A stretch of 64,000 bases of DNA, taken from positions 1 through 64,000 of the forward strand of contig NZ_VFMU01000001.1 of NCBI RefSeq assembly GCF_006715225.1, written 5' to 3'. The notes below the pieces were generated by a model. That model was not told the DNA's origin and searched no databases. It worked only from the letters and a program-made list of their open reading frames with translations. Source of the stretch: Arthrobacter sp. SLBN-112. Its GTDB lineage: Bacteria; Actinomycetota; Actinomycetes; Actinomycetales; Micrococcaceae. The number at the start of each line of letters is the position of its first letter. Position 1 is the stretch's first letter. The translations under genes and the position numbers were made by a program. Positions 51,511 to 60,684 of this stretch are shown piece by piece.

Positions 51511-52926
51511 CTACCGGTACCCGTCCACGATCGCGGCAGCAATCTCCTTGTACGCCCGCCGCGTCTCCGGCTTGAGCACGTCCAGGGTCACCAGGTCGCC
51601 GTCGGCCACGCCGCGGTCGTGGGGCACGGCGATCAGTTCGCGGCAGATCCCGGAAAGGTGCTCCTCGATGGCGTCCTTGTCCACGCGGGAGGACACCTCG
51701 TCCTTGTCCGTGATCACCACGATCGCGTTGCGGGCCAGGTCCTCGTACCCGTGGCTGGCCAGCCAGTGCAGCGTGCTGCGGGCCCGCTTGGCGCCGGACA
51801 CGGCATAGCCGGCGGCGATCACCAGGTTGTCCGCCGACTGCAGGATCCCGCTCATGGCGTTGTGCGTCACGCCGGTGCCGCAGTCAGTCAAAGCCACGGA
51901 GTAGTAGCTGGAGATGAGCTTGCGGATCCGCAGGTATTCCTCGGCCGTCAGGGAGTCCGAGACCTCCGGGTCCTGCTCCCCCGCGATCAGGTGCAGCCGG
52001 CCGGCGTGGTGCATATACCGGGCCAGCGCAGTGAGCGAGTTGATGGACTCGATGTTCTCCAGCAGGTCCGTGATGGTCCGCGGGCTGGCCTGCTGGTAGA
52101 TGCCCTCGCCCAGTGCACGTTCCACCAGGTCCCCGGAGTCGGGGTTGGCGTCGATGGCGCAGGGCGCGTCGCCACGGTATTCGGCAAGCGTCAGGCCCAC
52201 ACCGACCGTGGTGGACGTCTTGCCGATCCCGCCCTTGAGGCTCAGGACGGCGGTGTTGTAGCTGCCCTGGAGCTGGCGCGAGATCCGGCGCGCCAGTTCG
52301 TCCTCCTGGCGCTGCTTGGGCCCGGGACCCAGGTTCCAGGCGCCGCCGGTCAGGTTGTACAGGGCGCCGCGGAAGCCGCCCACGGGCCGCGGTTTCTGTT
52401 CCTTGACGAACAGGCCGGGCGAGCTGATGAAGTCCGGCATGGGGCTTTCGGCGATCGAGTCGGCCACGGTGGGCCGGCTCCGGCGGAGCGCGGGAGCGTC
52501 GACGGGAGCGTCGGACGGCGGCACGGCAGCCTGAGGAGCCACCCCACCCTTCGCGGAATGCCTTGTGGCGGCGGGCACTGAGGCGTTGGGTTCCGGCGCA
52601 GAATCGGCGGCTGGCGGGCGGGCGGGCTGCGCCGGGGCGGACTGTGCGGGTGCGGACGGCGAGGGAGCCGCTGGGGCAGGGGAAGGTGCGCGGGACGGCT
52701 TGGTTGCATCGGCGGCAGCGGCCGCCTCCGCCCAGGAGGAGCGGCGCGTCACCGGCTTACCGGCTTCGTTTGAACTGGAAGGGGAAGGGGTTACTGCTGG
52801 CATGGTTCCTGTCCAGGCATCGTCCACTGAGCCGTCGGCACGACGAAGGTCGCGGCGTCGGCGCAGCCGCGGCTGCCCTGCATCCTCTGCTTGGGCGCCT
52901 GCATTCTGATCTGCCGGATCTGGCAT
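51511..52926 (-). CDS. MinD/ParA-like P-loop ATPase with long disordered N-terminus
   Basis: A 471-residue protein. The first 180 residues are Ala/Pro/Ser-rich and disordered, with basic patches (RLRRRRDLRRADGS). The C-terminal 260 residues form a deviant-Walker ATPase: LSLKGGIGKTSTTVGVGL is the Walker A, AIDANPDSGDL the A' box and ALTDCGTGVTHNAMSGIL the Walker B. This architecture is that of the actinobacterial EspI-like/ESX-associated MinD proteins or of cell-pole organisers. No ESX gene is present nearby, so its partner is unknown. Confidence 0.8.
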   Translation of the reverse strand: MPDPADQNAGAQAEDAGQPRLRRRRDLRRADGSVDDAWTGTMPAVTPSPSSSNEAGKPVTRRSSWAEAAAAADATKPSRAPSPAPAAPSPSAPAQSAPAQPARPPAADSAPEPNASVPAATRHSAKGGVAPQAAVPPSDAPVDAPALRRSRPTVADSIAESPMPDFISSPGLFVKEQKPRPVGGFRGALYNLTGGAWNLGPGPKQRQEDELARRISRQLQGSYNTAVLSLKGGIGKTSTTVGVGLTLAEYRGDAPCAIDANPDSGDLVERALGEGIYQQASPRTITDLLENIESINSLTALARYMHHAGRLHLIAGEQDPEVSDSLTAEEYLRIRKLISSYYSVALTDCGTGVTHNAMSGILQSADNLVIAAGYAVSGAKRARSTLHWLASHGYEDLARNAIVVITDKDEVSSRVDKDAIEEHLSGICRELIAVPHDRGVADGDLVTLDVLKPETRRAYKEIAAAIVDGYR

Positions 52927-53040
52927 GTCTGTCCCCCCCCCGGACCTTTCGGCAAACGGTTCTGCGGCACTGGTTCAATCAGTAAGTCTAGGGGGTCCGG
53001 CAGGAGCTCCTGCCCAGTATCCTGCGATCATCGGCGCAGC

Positions 53041-53160
53041 TCAGCGGTGGATGAGCGCAACCGAAACGACCGCAGCCGTAAGTACCAGGAGAACGGCAAG
53101 AATGATATAGCCCACCCACTTGGGACGGCCTTTGTGGGGGTTGATGTCGACATACGGCAT
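53041..53160 (-). CDS. 39-residue single-pass membrane protein
   Basis: A very short frame, MPYVDINPHKGRPKWVGY followed by a hydrophobic helix (IILAVLLVLTAAVVSVALIH) and stop at 53041. GAGG lies upstream in the end of the preceding small gene. The two genes almost touch, so they form a dicistron. Function unknown; transporter-accessory peptides have this size. Confidence 0.5.
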   Translation of the reverse strand: MPYVDINPHKGRPKWVGYIILAVLLVLTAAVVSVALIHR

Positions 53161-53162
53161 GG

Positions 53163-53321
53163 TCAGCGCTGGTTACCTCGGGGTGCGGGCTGGACGGGGA
53201 TCCGGAGTGCGCGGCGCTTGAGCCGCAGCATCTGGTACAGGACAACAAAAGGCACCATAAGTGTCCCCAATAGAGCGCATAGCGCCAGGGCGTAGTCAGA
53301 GAAAGCCACAATAATCTCCAT
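53163..53321 (-). CDS. 52-residue single-pass membrane protein
   Basis: A short frame MEIIVAFSDYALALCALLGT, continuing LMVPFVVLYQMLRLKRRALR and a polar tail of about ten residues. One membrane helix with a basic cytoplasmic end. The stop is 2 bases before the start of the 39-residue protein. Resembles small auxiliary subunits such as MetS-like proteins only in size and charge pattern. Confidence 0.5.
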   Translation of the reverse strand: MEIIVAFSDYALALCALLGTLMVPFVVLYQMLRLKRRALRIPVQPAPRGNQR

Positions 53322-53605
53322 CGGTCATAAGCTCGCTTACTACTCACGACCTAAACACGTGACATCTCGGTTGACAAGTCACAACAAAAGAGGGGACCTA
53401 AGCCTCTACCAGTAGCTCCAGCGCGCCGGATGCGCGACCAATACGGCTGCAACCGCGGGGACAGCTAGCAAAACACAGGGAAATAGGCATGTTTTTTGCC
53501 AGGTGACATACCTGCGCGAGCAACGACCAGCTTAGGTTCCTTCATTCGAGAGATGTCGGAGTGCTGGAAAGCCAACCTCAAGATTTCCTCAAGGAAGGCC
53601 AAATG

Positions 53606-54433
53606 TTACGAAGCTTCGTGGCTGTTGCGCCAGTTCTCCTGGAGCCGCTTGATGAACCACCGGGATTGTTCAGGCCCGTAAGGCAGGACGGGAATGGCCT
53701 TGGTAGCGTCGTTGGGAGTGTCGCGGATGGACTGGCGGGCCTGGCGGACGGCAGTGCCCATGGTGTTGGCCATGGTTTTGACGAACTGGTCGCTGCACGG
53801 CTTTCCGTGGCCGGGGATCAGGAATTCGTAGCGGTGGCGCAGAGCGGAGATGTGCCGGAGTGCATCGGCCCACTCCTCCGGGTAGGAGTTCTCGAAGGAA
53901 GGGTGCGCGCCCTGCTCCACAAGATCCCCTACGTAGAGGGTGGTTGAGGTTCCGACCAGGAGGTCACCGTCGGTGTGGCCGCGGCCCAGATAGAACAAGG
54001 TGGCCGTCAGACCGCCGAGGTCCACCAGAACGGGCTGGTCTTTGACGATGGCGTTGGGAACCACAAGCTCGACGTTCTTACCCTCGCCGCTCGACATTTC
54101 TGGTTCCAGCGTTGCAACCAACCGGCGCTGCAGGTCGCCGCGCTGGTCGATCTCGGTGGCGCAGTTCTTGTGCGCCCAGAATTCGGTGACACCGGATTCG
54201 GCGAACGCAGCGTTGCCGAAAAAGTGGTCGTAGTGGGCGTGGGTGTTGACGACGACGAGGGGCAGCTTCGTCTTCTCCCTAACCGCGTCAAAGATCTTGC
54301 GTCCTTGTCGGGGACCGCAACCCGTGTCGATGACCATGGCGCGCTCGGAGCCAACGATCAGGCCCGTGTTCAGCTGGAATCCTTCAGTCACTAGTACATA
54401 GTTGTCCGTGCCGACTTCGAGCCATTCCGACAT
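53606..54433 (-). CDS. metallo-beta-lactamase-fold hydrolase
   Basis: A 275-residue cytoplasmic MBL-fold enzyme. Metal ligands are seen in NTHAHYDHFFGNAAF (HxHxDH), RGHTDGDLLVG and IPGHGKPCSDQF, with MVIDTGCGPRQG near the N-terminus. The full ligand set suggests a real hydrolase, of a glyoxalase II-like or quinone/lactone-type subgroup; substrate unknown. GGAG five bases before ATG 54433. Confidence 0.85.
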   Translation of the reverse strand: MSEWLEVGTDNYVLVTEGFQLNTGLIVGSERAMVIDTGCGPRQGRKIFDAVREKTKLPLVVVNTHAHYDHFFGNAAFAESGVTEFWAHKNCATEIDQRGDLQRRLVATLEPEMSSGEGKNVELVVPNAIVKDQPVLVDLGGLTATLFYLGRGHTDGDLLVGTSTTLYVGDLVEQGAHPSFENSYPEEWADALRHISALRHRYEFLIPGHGKPCSDQFVKTMANTMGTAVRQARQSIRDTPNDATKAIPVLPYGPEQSRWFIKRLQENWRNSHEAS

Positions 54434-55632
54434 TATTTCTCCGTACCTCCCGCAAAGCAGCGTGCGTTCGTCTAGGGAACTGATTGTACCCAGCAGGGAT
54501 TGTGCCCGCAGTGGCAGCGCCGATTCCGTCTGCAGTATTGGTCCCTTGGAGCTGAGATAGACTCCCGGGACTGTGGCAACTCATGCATTCCGAAGAGGTT
54601 AACGTCTTCCTAACTCCCACCCCGGAGGCCGGAATCTTTCTTGCTGCTTAGATGTACTAATCGGGGCGGTGCCAGGGATAGTGGGGCTGACCGACCCTGG
54701 ATGAGCTGTTCTAAGGCTCCAAATTTATTCACCGTTTGCTACTCGACGGGTTGATGCTGTGCGACTTTGGCTGCGCCGATTTCTGGAGACCGCACGCCAG
54801 ATAGTTTGGGAAGCTGGGCAGGCGTCCCCATCTATGAACAACGACAGCTAAGGAGTTGAAATTGCTGAATCAAGCGTGAGGCCATGTCCTCGTGTGTAGG
54901 CACCTGCCGCTGTCAGTTCGCGGCAACGATTGAGTCGCCACTCTCGTATATGAGATTCCCTCAATTTCTTTTCATCGATCGAAAAATGTCCTAGTCAAAG
55001 GTCCCGAGGCGAGGAGCGAATCGGATTTATTCCAGCTCAGTGCTGCAGGAACTGCACAGGTCTCGACTATGAAGCGCTCGTCGACCAATTGCCAGTCCAT
55101 ACATGACGCAGAATCTTGTTGTCACCTACGTTCTGAGGGAAGTGGATACGACCAACAAGCTTCATGATCGCTGTGAGTGGGCGTACTTCCAGGGCAAACA
55201 TGTAGGTGATGTAGGTCAAATGATAGGTACTCGGTGACAGTAGCGAACACCTACTTTCGATTTTCCTCACTCCCTGTCATTGCATAGATTTAATCGTGCG
55301 CTTCGCGGTCAGGTGCACAACGTTACTGACTCGCTGTCTATCTCCGCTGCTAGGGCCCCAGGTATTAGATCCGCCCGACACCCCTAACCCCAGACGTCGG
55401 CGGCGGCAGACGCGGGGGCCCCTTAAAGGAGCGGTCCGCTACTGGTGCACAATGACAGATATCAACCAGTTCGATCCACCGACATTGGAACCGGGCAGAG
55501 GACAGACACTCTCACAGAAGCACGCCGAGATTTGAGGCCCTACTGCCCGGGTATGATGGATTGGAGCGCACGTCAGTGCCGTCCTGGAAGCAGTCAACCA
55601 GCTTCCAGCATCCGCCACAGGGGGTTTCCGGC
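54434..55632. other. long non-coding or degenerate region before the polysaccharide genes
   Basis: About 1.2 kb without a convincing gene and with more A and T than the DNA before it. Short minus-strand open frame at 55067-55270 (LTAIMKLVGRIHFPQNVG) is protein-like but unassigned. ATAGATTTAATC near 55283-55294 may be part of a promoter for the downstream Wzz-type gene. Confidence 0.4.
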
Positions 55633-57153
55633 TTGGATTTGAGTGAGTACCTACGCGTCCTGCGGCGCAGTTGGATGTTGATTTTAGCTTTGGCTTTGGT
55701 TGGATTGCTTAGCGGTGGCGTGCTCGCAGTGCTCACTAAGCCTACTTACACAGCCGATACCCAACTTTTCGTGGCAATCCAAAACTCAGGATCCGTTCAA
55801 GAACTGCAGCAGGGCAACACTTTCAGTCAGGCGCGAGTACAGTCCTACGTCAAAATTGTTGATTCTCCAGCGGTGCTGCAACCAGTCATAGAAACTTTAG
55901 GGCTGCCTACAACTGCCAACGACCTCGCAAAGCGCGTCACGGCGTCGACAGAACTCAACACCGTGCTCATCGGTATTTCGGTCACGGACTCCTCGGCAGT
56001 GCAGGCATCTGCGATTGCTGAGGAAACCGCCAGAAGTCTTATCAAGACTGTTGAGAATTTAGAAGAGCCAAAGACCGGGGGCCCCTCGCCCATCAGTCTC
56101 TCCGTCATAAAACCCGCGGTGGCTCCCTCGACACCGTCCGCCCCAAACACCCGACAAAGTCTTATTGTTGGGCTGATTCTGGGCCTCGCCTTGGGCGTTG
56201 CCGGGGCTGTCGGACGCTCCATCTTGGATAATCGGATACGCAGTGAGGCTGAACTTAGACTCGTAACTGACGCACCACTCCTCGGGGCAATACACTTCGA
56301 CCAAGGAACAACCAAAAAGCCACTTCTTACTCAGACAAGCTTCCAGAACCCTCGCGCTGAATCGTTCCGCCAGCTCCGGACGAACCTGCAGTTCGCCAAC
56401 GTATCAAGCCATGGCAAAACTGTGCTGATTACATCGTCACTTCCGGGTGAGGGAAAGAGCACTACCGCAACAAACCTGGCCATTGCCATGGCTCAAGCTG
56501 GTCAAACAGTTTGCCTGGTAGACGCTGATCTTCGACGGCCCATGGTGGGGGAATACCTCGGTTTGGACATGTCTGCGGGCCTAACAACCGCACTCGTGGG
56601 TACTGCTGACGTCAACGACGTTCTTCAGCCTTGGGGCGAAGATCAACTTTACGTCTTGACCTCTGGACAGATTCCTCCGAACCCAAGCGAACTCCTCGGT
56701 TCCGATGAGATGAAGCTCTTAGTGTCGCGGTTGGAAGAAGTGTTTGATGCAATAGTCATAGACGCCCCACCGTTACTCCCGGTGACAGACGCCGCTGTGC
56801 TTTCGCAACACGTGGGTGGCGTCGTAGTCGTTGTAGATGCCCAGAGGAGCCGGAACCATGACTTGGAGAAGGCACTAAACGCTCTCACCCTGGTCAGCTC
56901 TAACATTCTTGGCATCGTCATGAATCGTGTGCCTCAGAAGGGCCCCGATGCATACTCGTATGGCTCATATGCTTCCTACATGTCTGACAATGTGGAAAGT
57001 AGTAGTCCTCATCGCCCTCATCGAGCGGGCCGAAAATTGGGCCGTAAGGCCGAGTCTAGAGAGTTTGGGCAATTCACTGAGCACGATATAGAACCAGTCT
57101 CGGAACGCTCACCCCAAAGGTTCCCGACTGAACGCTTTGAAGCCGAAAGGTGA
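55633..57153 (+). CDS. polysaccharide co-polymerase with BY-kinase domain (Wzz/CapAB-type)
   Basis: A 506-residue membrane protein controlling exopolysaccharide chain length. The N-terminal Wzz domain has two membrane helices (SWMLILALALVGLLSGGVLAVL near residue 14-35 and SLIVGLILGLALGVAGAVG near residue 180-200) around an exported loop. The cytoplasmic bacterial tyrosine kinase shows ITSSLPGEGKSTTATNLAIAMAQ (Walker A), CLVDADLRRPMVG (A') and AIVIDAPPLLPVTDAA (Walker B), and the Tyr-containing tail YSYGSYASYMSDN is the likely autophosphorylation cluster. TTG 55633 follows GGGGG; TTG 55561 and GTG 55576 are also open. Confidence 0.85.
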   Translation: MDLSEYLRVLRRSWMLILALALVGLLSGGVLAVLTKPTYTADTQLFVAIQNSGSVQELQQGNTFSQARVQSYVKIVDSPAVLQPVIETLGLPTTANDLAKRVTASTELNTVLIGISVTDSSAVQASAIAEETARSLIKTVENLEEPKTGGPSPISLSVIKPAVAPSTPSAPNTRQSLIVGLILGLALGVAGAVGRSILDNRIRSEAELRLVTDAPLLGAIHFDQGTTKKPLLTQTSFQNPRAESFRQLRTNLQFANVSSHGKTVLITSSLPGEGKSTTATNLAIAMAQAGQTVCLVDADLRRPMVGEYLGLDMSAGLTTALVGTADVNDVLQPWGEDQLYVLTSGQIPPNPSELLGSDEMKLLVSRLEEVFDAIVIDAPPLLPVTDAAVLSQHVGGVVVVVDAQRSRNHDLEKALNALTLVSSNILGIVMNRVPQKGPDAYSYGSYASYMSDNVESSSPHRPHRAGRKLGRKAESREFGQFTEHDIEPVSERSPQRFPTERFEAER

Positions 57154-57454
57154 CCTGGACGTCCCGACATTAGTACGCGTTACAGGAGCTTCTTCAAAGG
57201 CTGGCCTCCAACAGATAGGGACTGTACCTAGTCGCTTGTTGACTCTTTGAACTAGCGAGCTTGTGCTGGTGTGCGCACCATGTCCACTACCGTTACTGCC
57301 GGCCGCCAGTCTTTCATCATCGAAACCTAGCATCCGCCGAGCTGCCGGGTCGGCTCGTCCCGACGGAAGGAACACCGCGTGCAGCGGCTGAGCGATATTC
57401 CTGTTGCCTTGCCGGTGGAAGGTCCATGGTCCAAGTACTGAGCCGTCCCGGGAA

Positions 57455-58411
57455 TCATGCCGCCTGTTTGTTGGCGGCGTCGTCGGGTAACGGGCCGGTT
57501 TGTAGATCATAATATGTTTGCTCATATTCCTCTGGCGTCTGGTGGTCCAGGGCGGAATGGAGGCGTTCGTTGTTGTACCAGTGGACCCACTCGAAGACGA
57601 TCTCCATCACGTCGGTTTCGGTCTTCAGCGCTCCGCTGCGGAACGGTGAATCCTTCGCGACGGCCTCGTTCTTGAACAGCCCCATCACGGTCTCAGCGGC
57701 TGCATTGTCATAGGCGTCGCCCACGCTGCCGATGGAGGGTTGCAGGCCCTCCAGGGCCAGGGTGTCGGTGTAACGGATGGAGGTGTACTGGCTTCCCGCA
57801 TCTGAGTGGTGGATCAGTCCCGCCGGCGCCGGGCGCCCGGTGTGCTGGCGCCGCCACAAGGCCATCCGCAGGCAGTGTTCGACGAACGCGGTGTCCTTGA
57901 TGGTTGAGGTTTCCCAGCCCACGATCGCCCGGGAATACAGGTCGATGACCAGGGCGACGTAGACGAATCCGGAGTAGACCGGAACGTAGGTGAAATCAGT
58001 GACCCAGATCCGGTTCGGAGCCGGGGCGGTGAAGTCCCGATTCAGCAAGTCGCCGGCGCGCCGGCCGTCCTTGCCAGGGATGGTGGTGCGGGTTTTGCGG
58101 CCTCTGATCAGGCCGTTCATGCCCTATTCGCGCATGAGCCGGTCCACGGTGTGTTTGGAGGCTTCCGGGAATCCGTTTCGGCGCAGCCACTGCGTCATTT
58201 TCCGCCGCCCGTAGATGATCTCGGGCCGGGGACGTCCCTTCGCGTCGGGGACCTTCAAACTGCGGAGCGCATCGGTGATGTGCGCGTCTTCGATGGTGCG
58301 CAGAGCCGGCAGGCGTTTCTTCCACGCCCGGTAGGTTCGTGCGGCGACCTGCACGCCCTGCTCCCGCAGGACGGCACAGATCGACTCGACCGCATAACCT
58401 CCAGCCCGCAT
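57455..58411 (-). pseudogene. IS3 transposase orfB, interrupted by an amber codon
   Basis: The DDE transposase reads RAGGYAVESICAVLREQGVQV to VDRLMRE, then TAG at 58124-58126, then GMNGLIRGRKTRTTIPG to the end. Residues around the stop (MRE-stop-GMNGL) match relatives with Gln at that place (CAG to TAG). Catalytic Asp (WVTDFTYV), Asp (HHSDAGSQYTS) and Glu (NAAAETVMGLFKNE) are intact. It is expected to be made by frameshifting from orfA; as read, the protein is truncated before the DDE residues. The gene's stop lies inside the left terminal repeat. Confidence 0.8.
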
Positions 58412-58431
58412 TTCGTCGATGAATCGACAGA

Positions 58432-58743
58432 TCAGCGGCGGCGAGGGTCGAGCTCCCTCGCGAAGAAAATCGAGGCCTGTTTGAGGATCTCGTTGGACTC
58501 TTTCAAGTCCCGCACCTCAGCCCGTAGCCGCTTGATTTCCTCCAGCTCATCACTGCTCGGCCCGGTCTTCTCACCGGCATTGACCTGGGCCTGGACAACC
58601 CAGCGGCGCAGCGATTCAGGACCCACCCCGAGCTTCGGCGCCAGTGCCTTGCAGGCAGCATAAACAGACGGGTATTCAGACAACCGATCCAAGGTCATGC
58701 GCACGGCACGGTCACGGACTTCGGGCGGGAACTGCTTGGGCAT
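58432..58743 (-). CDS. IS3 transposase orfA
   Basis: A 103-residue DNA-binding protein with a helix-turn-helix (FPPEVRDRAVRMTLDRL, ACKALAPKLGVGPESLRRWV) and a leucine zipper-like end (DELEEIKRLRAEVRDLKESNEIL). This is typical of IS3 orfA, which recognises the terminal repeats and is fused to orfB by a -1 frameshift near the 3' end. ATG 58743 is the start; a frame from 58779 extends into the repeat region. Confidence 0.85.
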   Translation of the reverse strand: MPKQFPPEVRDRAVRMTLDRLSEYPSVYAACKALAPKLGVGPESLRRWVVQAQVNAGEKTGPSSDELEEIKRLRAEVRDLKESNEILKQASIFFARELDPRRR

Positions 58744-58921
58744 AATCACTATCTTTCTCACAGAAGATAGCGGCATCAAACCCGGGACGGTTCACATAGC
58801 CCAGAACACCTCACCAGGGTCGCCGATGAACTCAATCGCAGACCACGTGAAATCCTGGGTTGGCAGAGTCCCATGGAGCACCTGACTAGACTGACTTCAC
58901 CGGCGATAGACCCATAAATCG

Positions 58922-59924
58922 TTGCAACGACTGCTGAACTCCGCCGCCCGCAAGATGGCTCACTTTTCGACTATCGCTAACTGTAGATGCTGCCATCCAT
59001 TGGGGAAGGCTGCGTGGGAGACCGCGACGGGTTTCGGGACGTCCAGGTGGACGGTCCGGGGCGTGGTGAGTGAAGCGTGTCGGTTGCGGCTGCCGGGCGT
59101 GGATGCGCTCATCCCGCGGAGGTTGGGGATTGATGAGCACTGGTTCCGATCGGTGCGGTACTTCCAGAACCCGGGAACGAATGCACGGATGCGATTCGAA
59201 GCCTTGGATGATGACCATCGTGGATCTGGACACCGGCCAGATCCTCGGCGTGGTTGACGGCAGGGACCACAAGGGCGTCGGGGACTCGCCCTCCGCCCGC
59301 CCCTTGAGTGGTGGCTGGCCTTGCAGGTCGTTGCGAACGACCCTCCGCGGCATTCCGTAAAGCGTTGCGGATGTGGCTTCCCCGGACCGTTATCGCTGTC
59401 GATCACTTCCACGTGATCTCGCTGGCCACCAAGCCATGACCGAAACCCGGCAGAACCTCTCCCAGTAGGTCAAGGGTCACGCGGCAGGGCCATCGACAAG
59501 GCCTGGGCGCATCGCGTGCTCCTGCTACTTGGTGGCGACGAGCCTCAGCTTCAGGCCGGCCCTCAGATTGGAAGAAGTGTTTGTCGCTGATCCGACCGGG
59601 GCTCTCCACGCGGTTTGGAAGGTCAAGGAACAACTCCGGGCCCTGCTGAGCACTGGCTCTCCTTAGAATACGGCGCGACAGCGAAAAACGAACTCGTAGA
59701 ACTGGTCAAAAAGGCAGCACAGCCCGAAACAGACAGGCTCTACCGCACCGTCTGCGAGTGGGTGGAAAAAGATCGAGGCGTTCATCAACACCGGCGCCAC
59801 GACCGGCAACGTCGAGGCCAACACAACGGCAATTAAGAACATCAAACGCGCTACCTGCGGGTACGGATCCGGCCACTACAAATCAGTTATTCTCTTGAGA
59901 AGTGCCGTCAGGATGGCAGCATGA
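58922..59924 (+). pseudogene. degenerate ISL3-family transposase
   Basis: Fragments in shifting frames can be assembled: LPGVDALIPRRLGIDEHWF and RSVRYFQNPGTNA, then (frame shift near 59205) MTIVDLDTGQILGVVDGRDHKGVG, later KQLRA-like and AAQPETDRLYRTVCEWV, and finally VEANTTAIKNIKRATCGYG and SVILLRSAVRMAA at the C-terminus. These are typical ISL3 transposase blocks. Several frameshifts make it inactive. Confidence 0.75.
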
Positions 59925-60684
59925 ACCTCATCCCAGAGATCCAATTCCCCACGAACCGCGAAGAGCCGCATTACCTTCACGCCCAGTCCCCCATTTGAAT
60001 GGAGGGTCGAACAAGGGCAGTCCACGACGGTTCGCAGCGTTTAGGCCAGGGTGGCCGGATCAAGGACGAACTGCAAGGACCGGTAGCGGCTTTGATCAAT
60101 GCAGAGCACTCGCGGTGTCAGGCGGCGTCATCGCCGCGGAAATCCAGTGACCGCAGCACAAGCCACCACTAGAAAACCGCACGGACAGACGGTACCGGGG
60201 GCAGTCCTGCCGATACTGAGTCCGGCGCCCACGAGGGCGCCACAGAGCCGGGCGTGGACCCTGCCCGGAACGGGATCTTGCTATTTCCTCCATGAAACTC
60301 TGGGGGCGCACAGCTACTCACGCGCAGAAGAATCGCCATTTGGCCCAGACCACCTCAACCGGATCGGCGCAATGCGCGTCCCGCAGGCGCTGTGGCCGGC
60401 GTGGTCGCACCCGACCGATGATCACACCGCACGATGGACAGTCAGCCTCGGCGGTGGCGTTGACACTGGCCCGTACGACCATAGGCGAAGACTTGGTCGA
60501 CAATTAGGGCGCTTGAAATCTGCACTCCTAGGCAAAAGGACCAGACAGGACCGTGTCTTGTATCAAACCTCTCCAGACGTCGGCAGTGCTTTGCCCTGCA
60601 TCAATACTTCCGAGCCTCCTCCCGCCAGAAGATACCAATTTTGATCCCGGACCGGGTCCACCAGACTCTTCCGTCATAATCTTC
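59925..60684. other. region without an intact gene
   Basis: About 760 bases between the ISL3 remnant and the polymerase gene. One frame reads MRVPQALWPAWSHPTDDHTA near 60370-60430, distantly like a transposition-accessory (TniQ-like) protein, but it is short and frame-broken. Confidence 0.4.

Larger units (their letters stand above)
57439..58794. mobile_element. IS3-family insertion sequence, about 1.36 kb
   Basis: Imperfect terminal inverted repeats are visible: TGAgCCGTCCCGGG at 57439 and, reversed, TGAaCCGTCCCGGG ending at 58794, each followed by an ATGCCGC stretch. Between them lie orfA and orfB of an IS3-type transposase on the minus strand. No clear 3-bp target duplication is seen. orfB is cut by one amber codon. 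Confidence 0.8.

Noticed and set aside
55067..55270. Minus-strand frame in the AT-rich gap
   Set aside because: Protein-like in part, but no start signal, family match or neighbour supports it.
57439..58794. 3-4 bp target duplication around the IS3 element
   Set aside because: The flanks (TAC on the left, CAT on the right) do not match, so no duplication is claimed.
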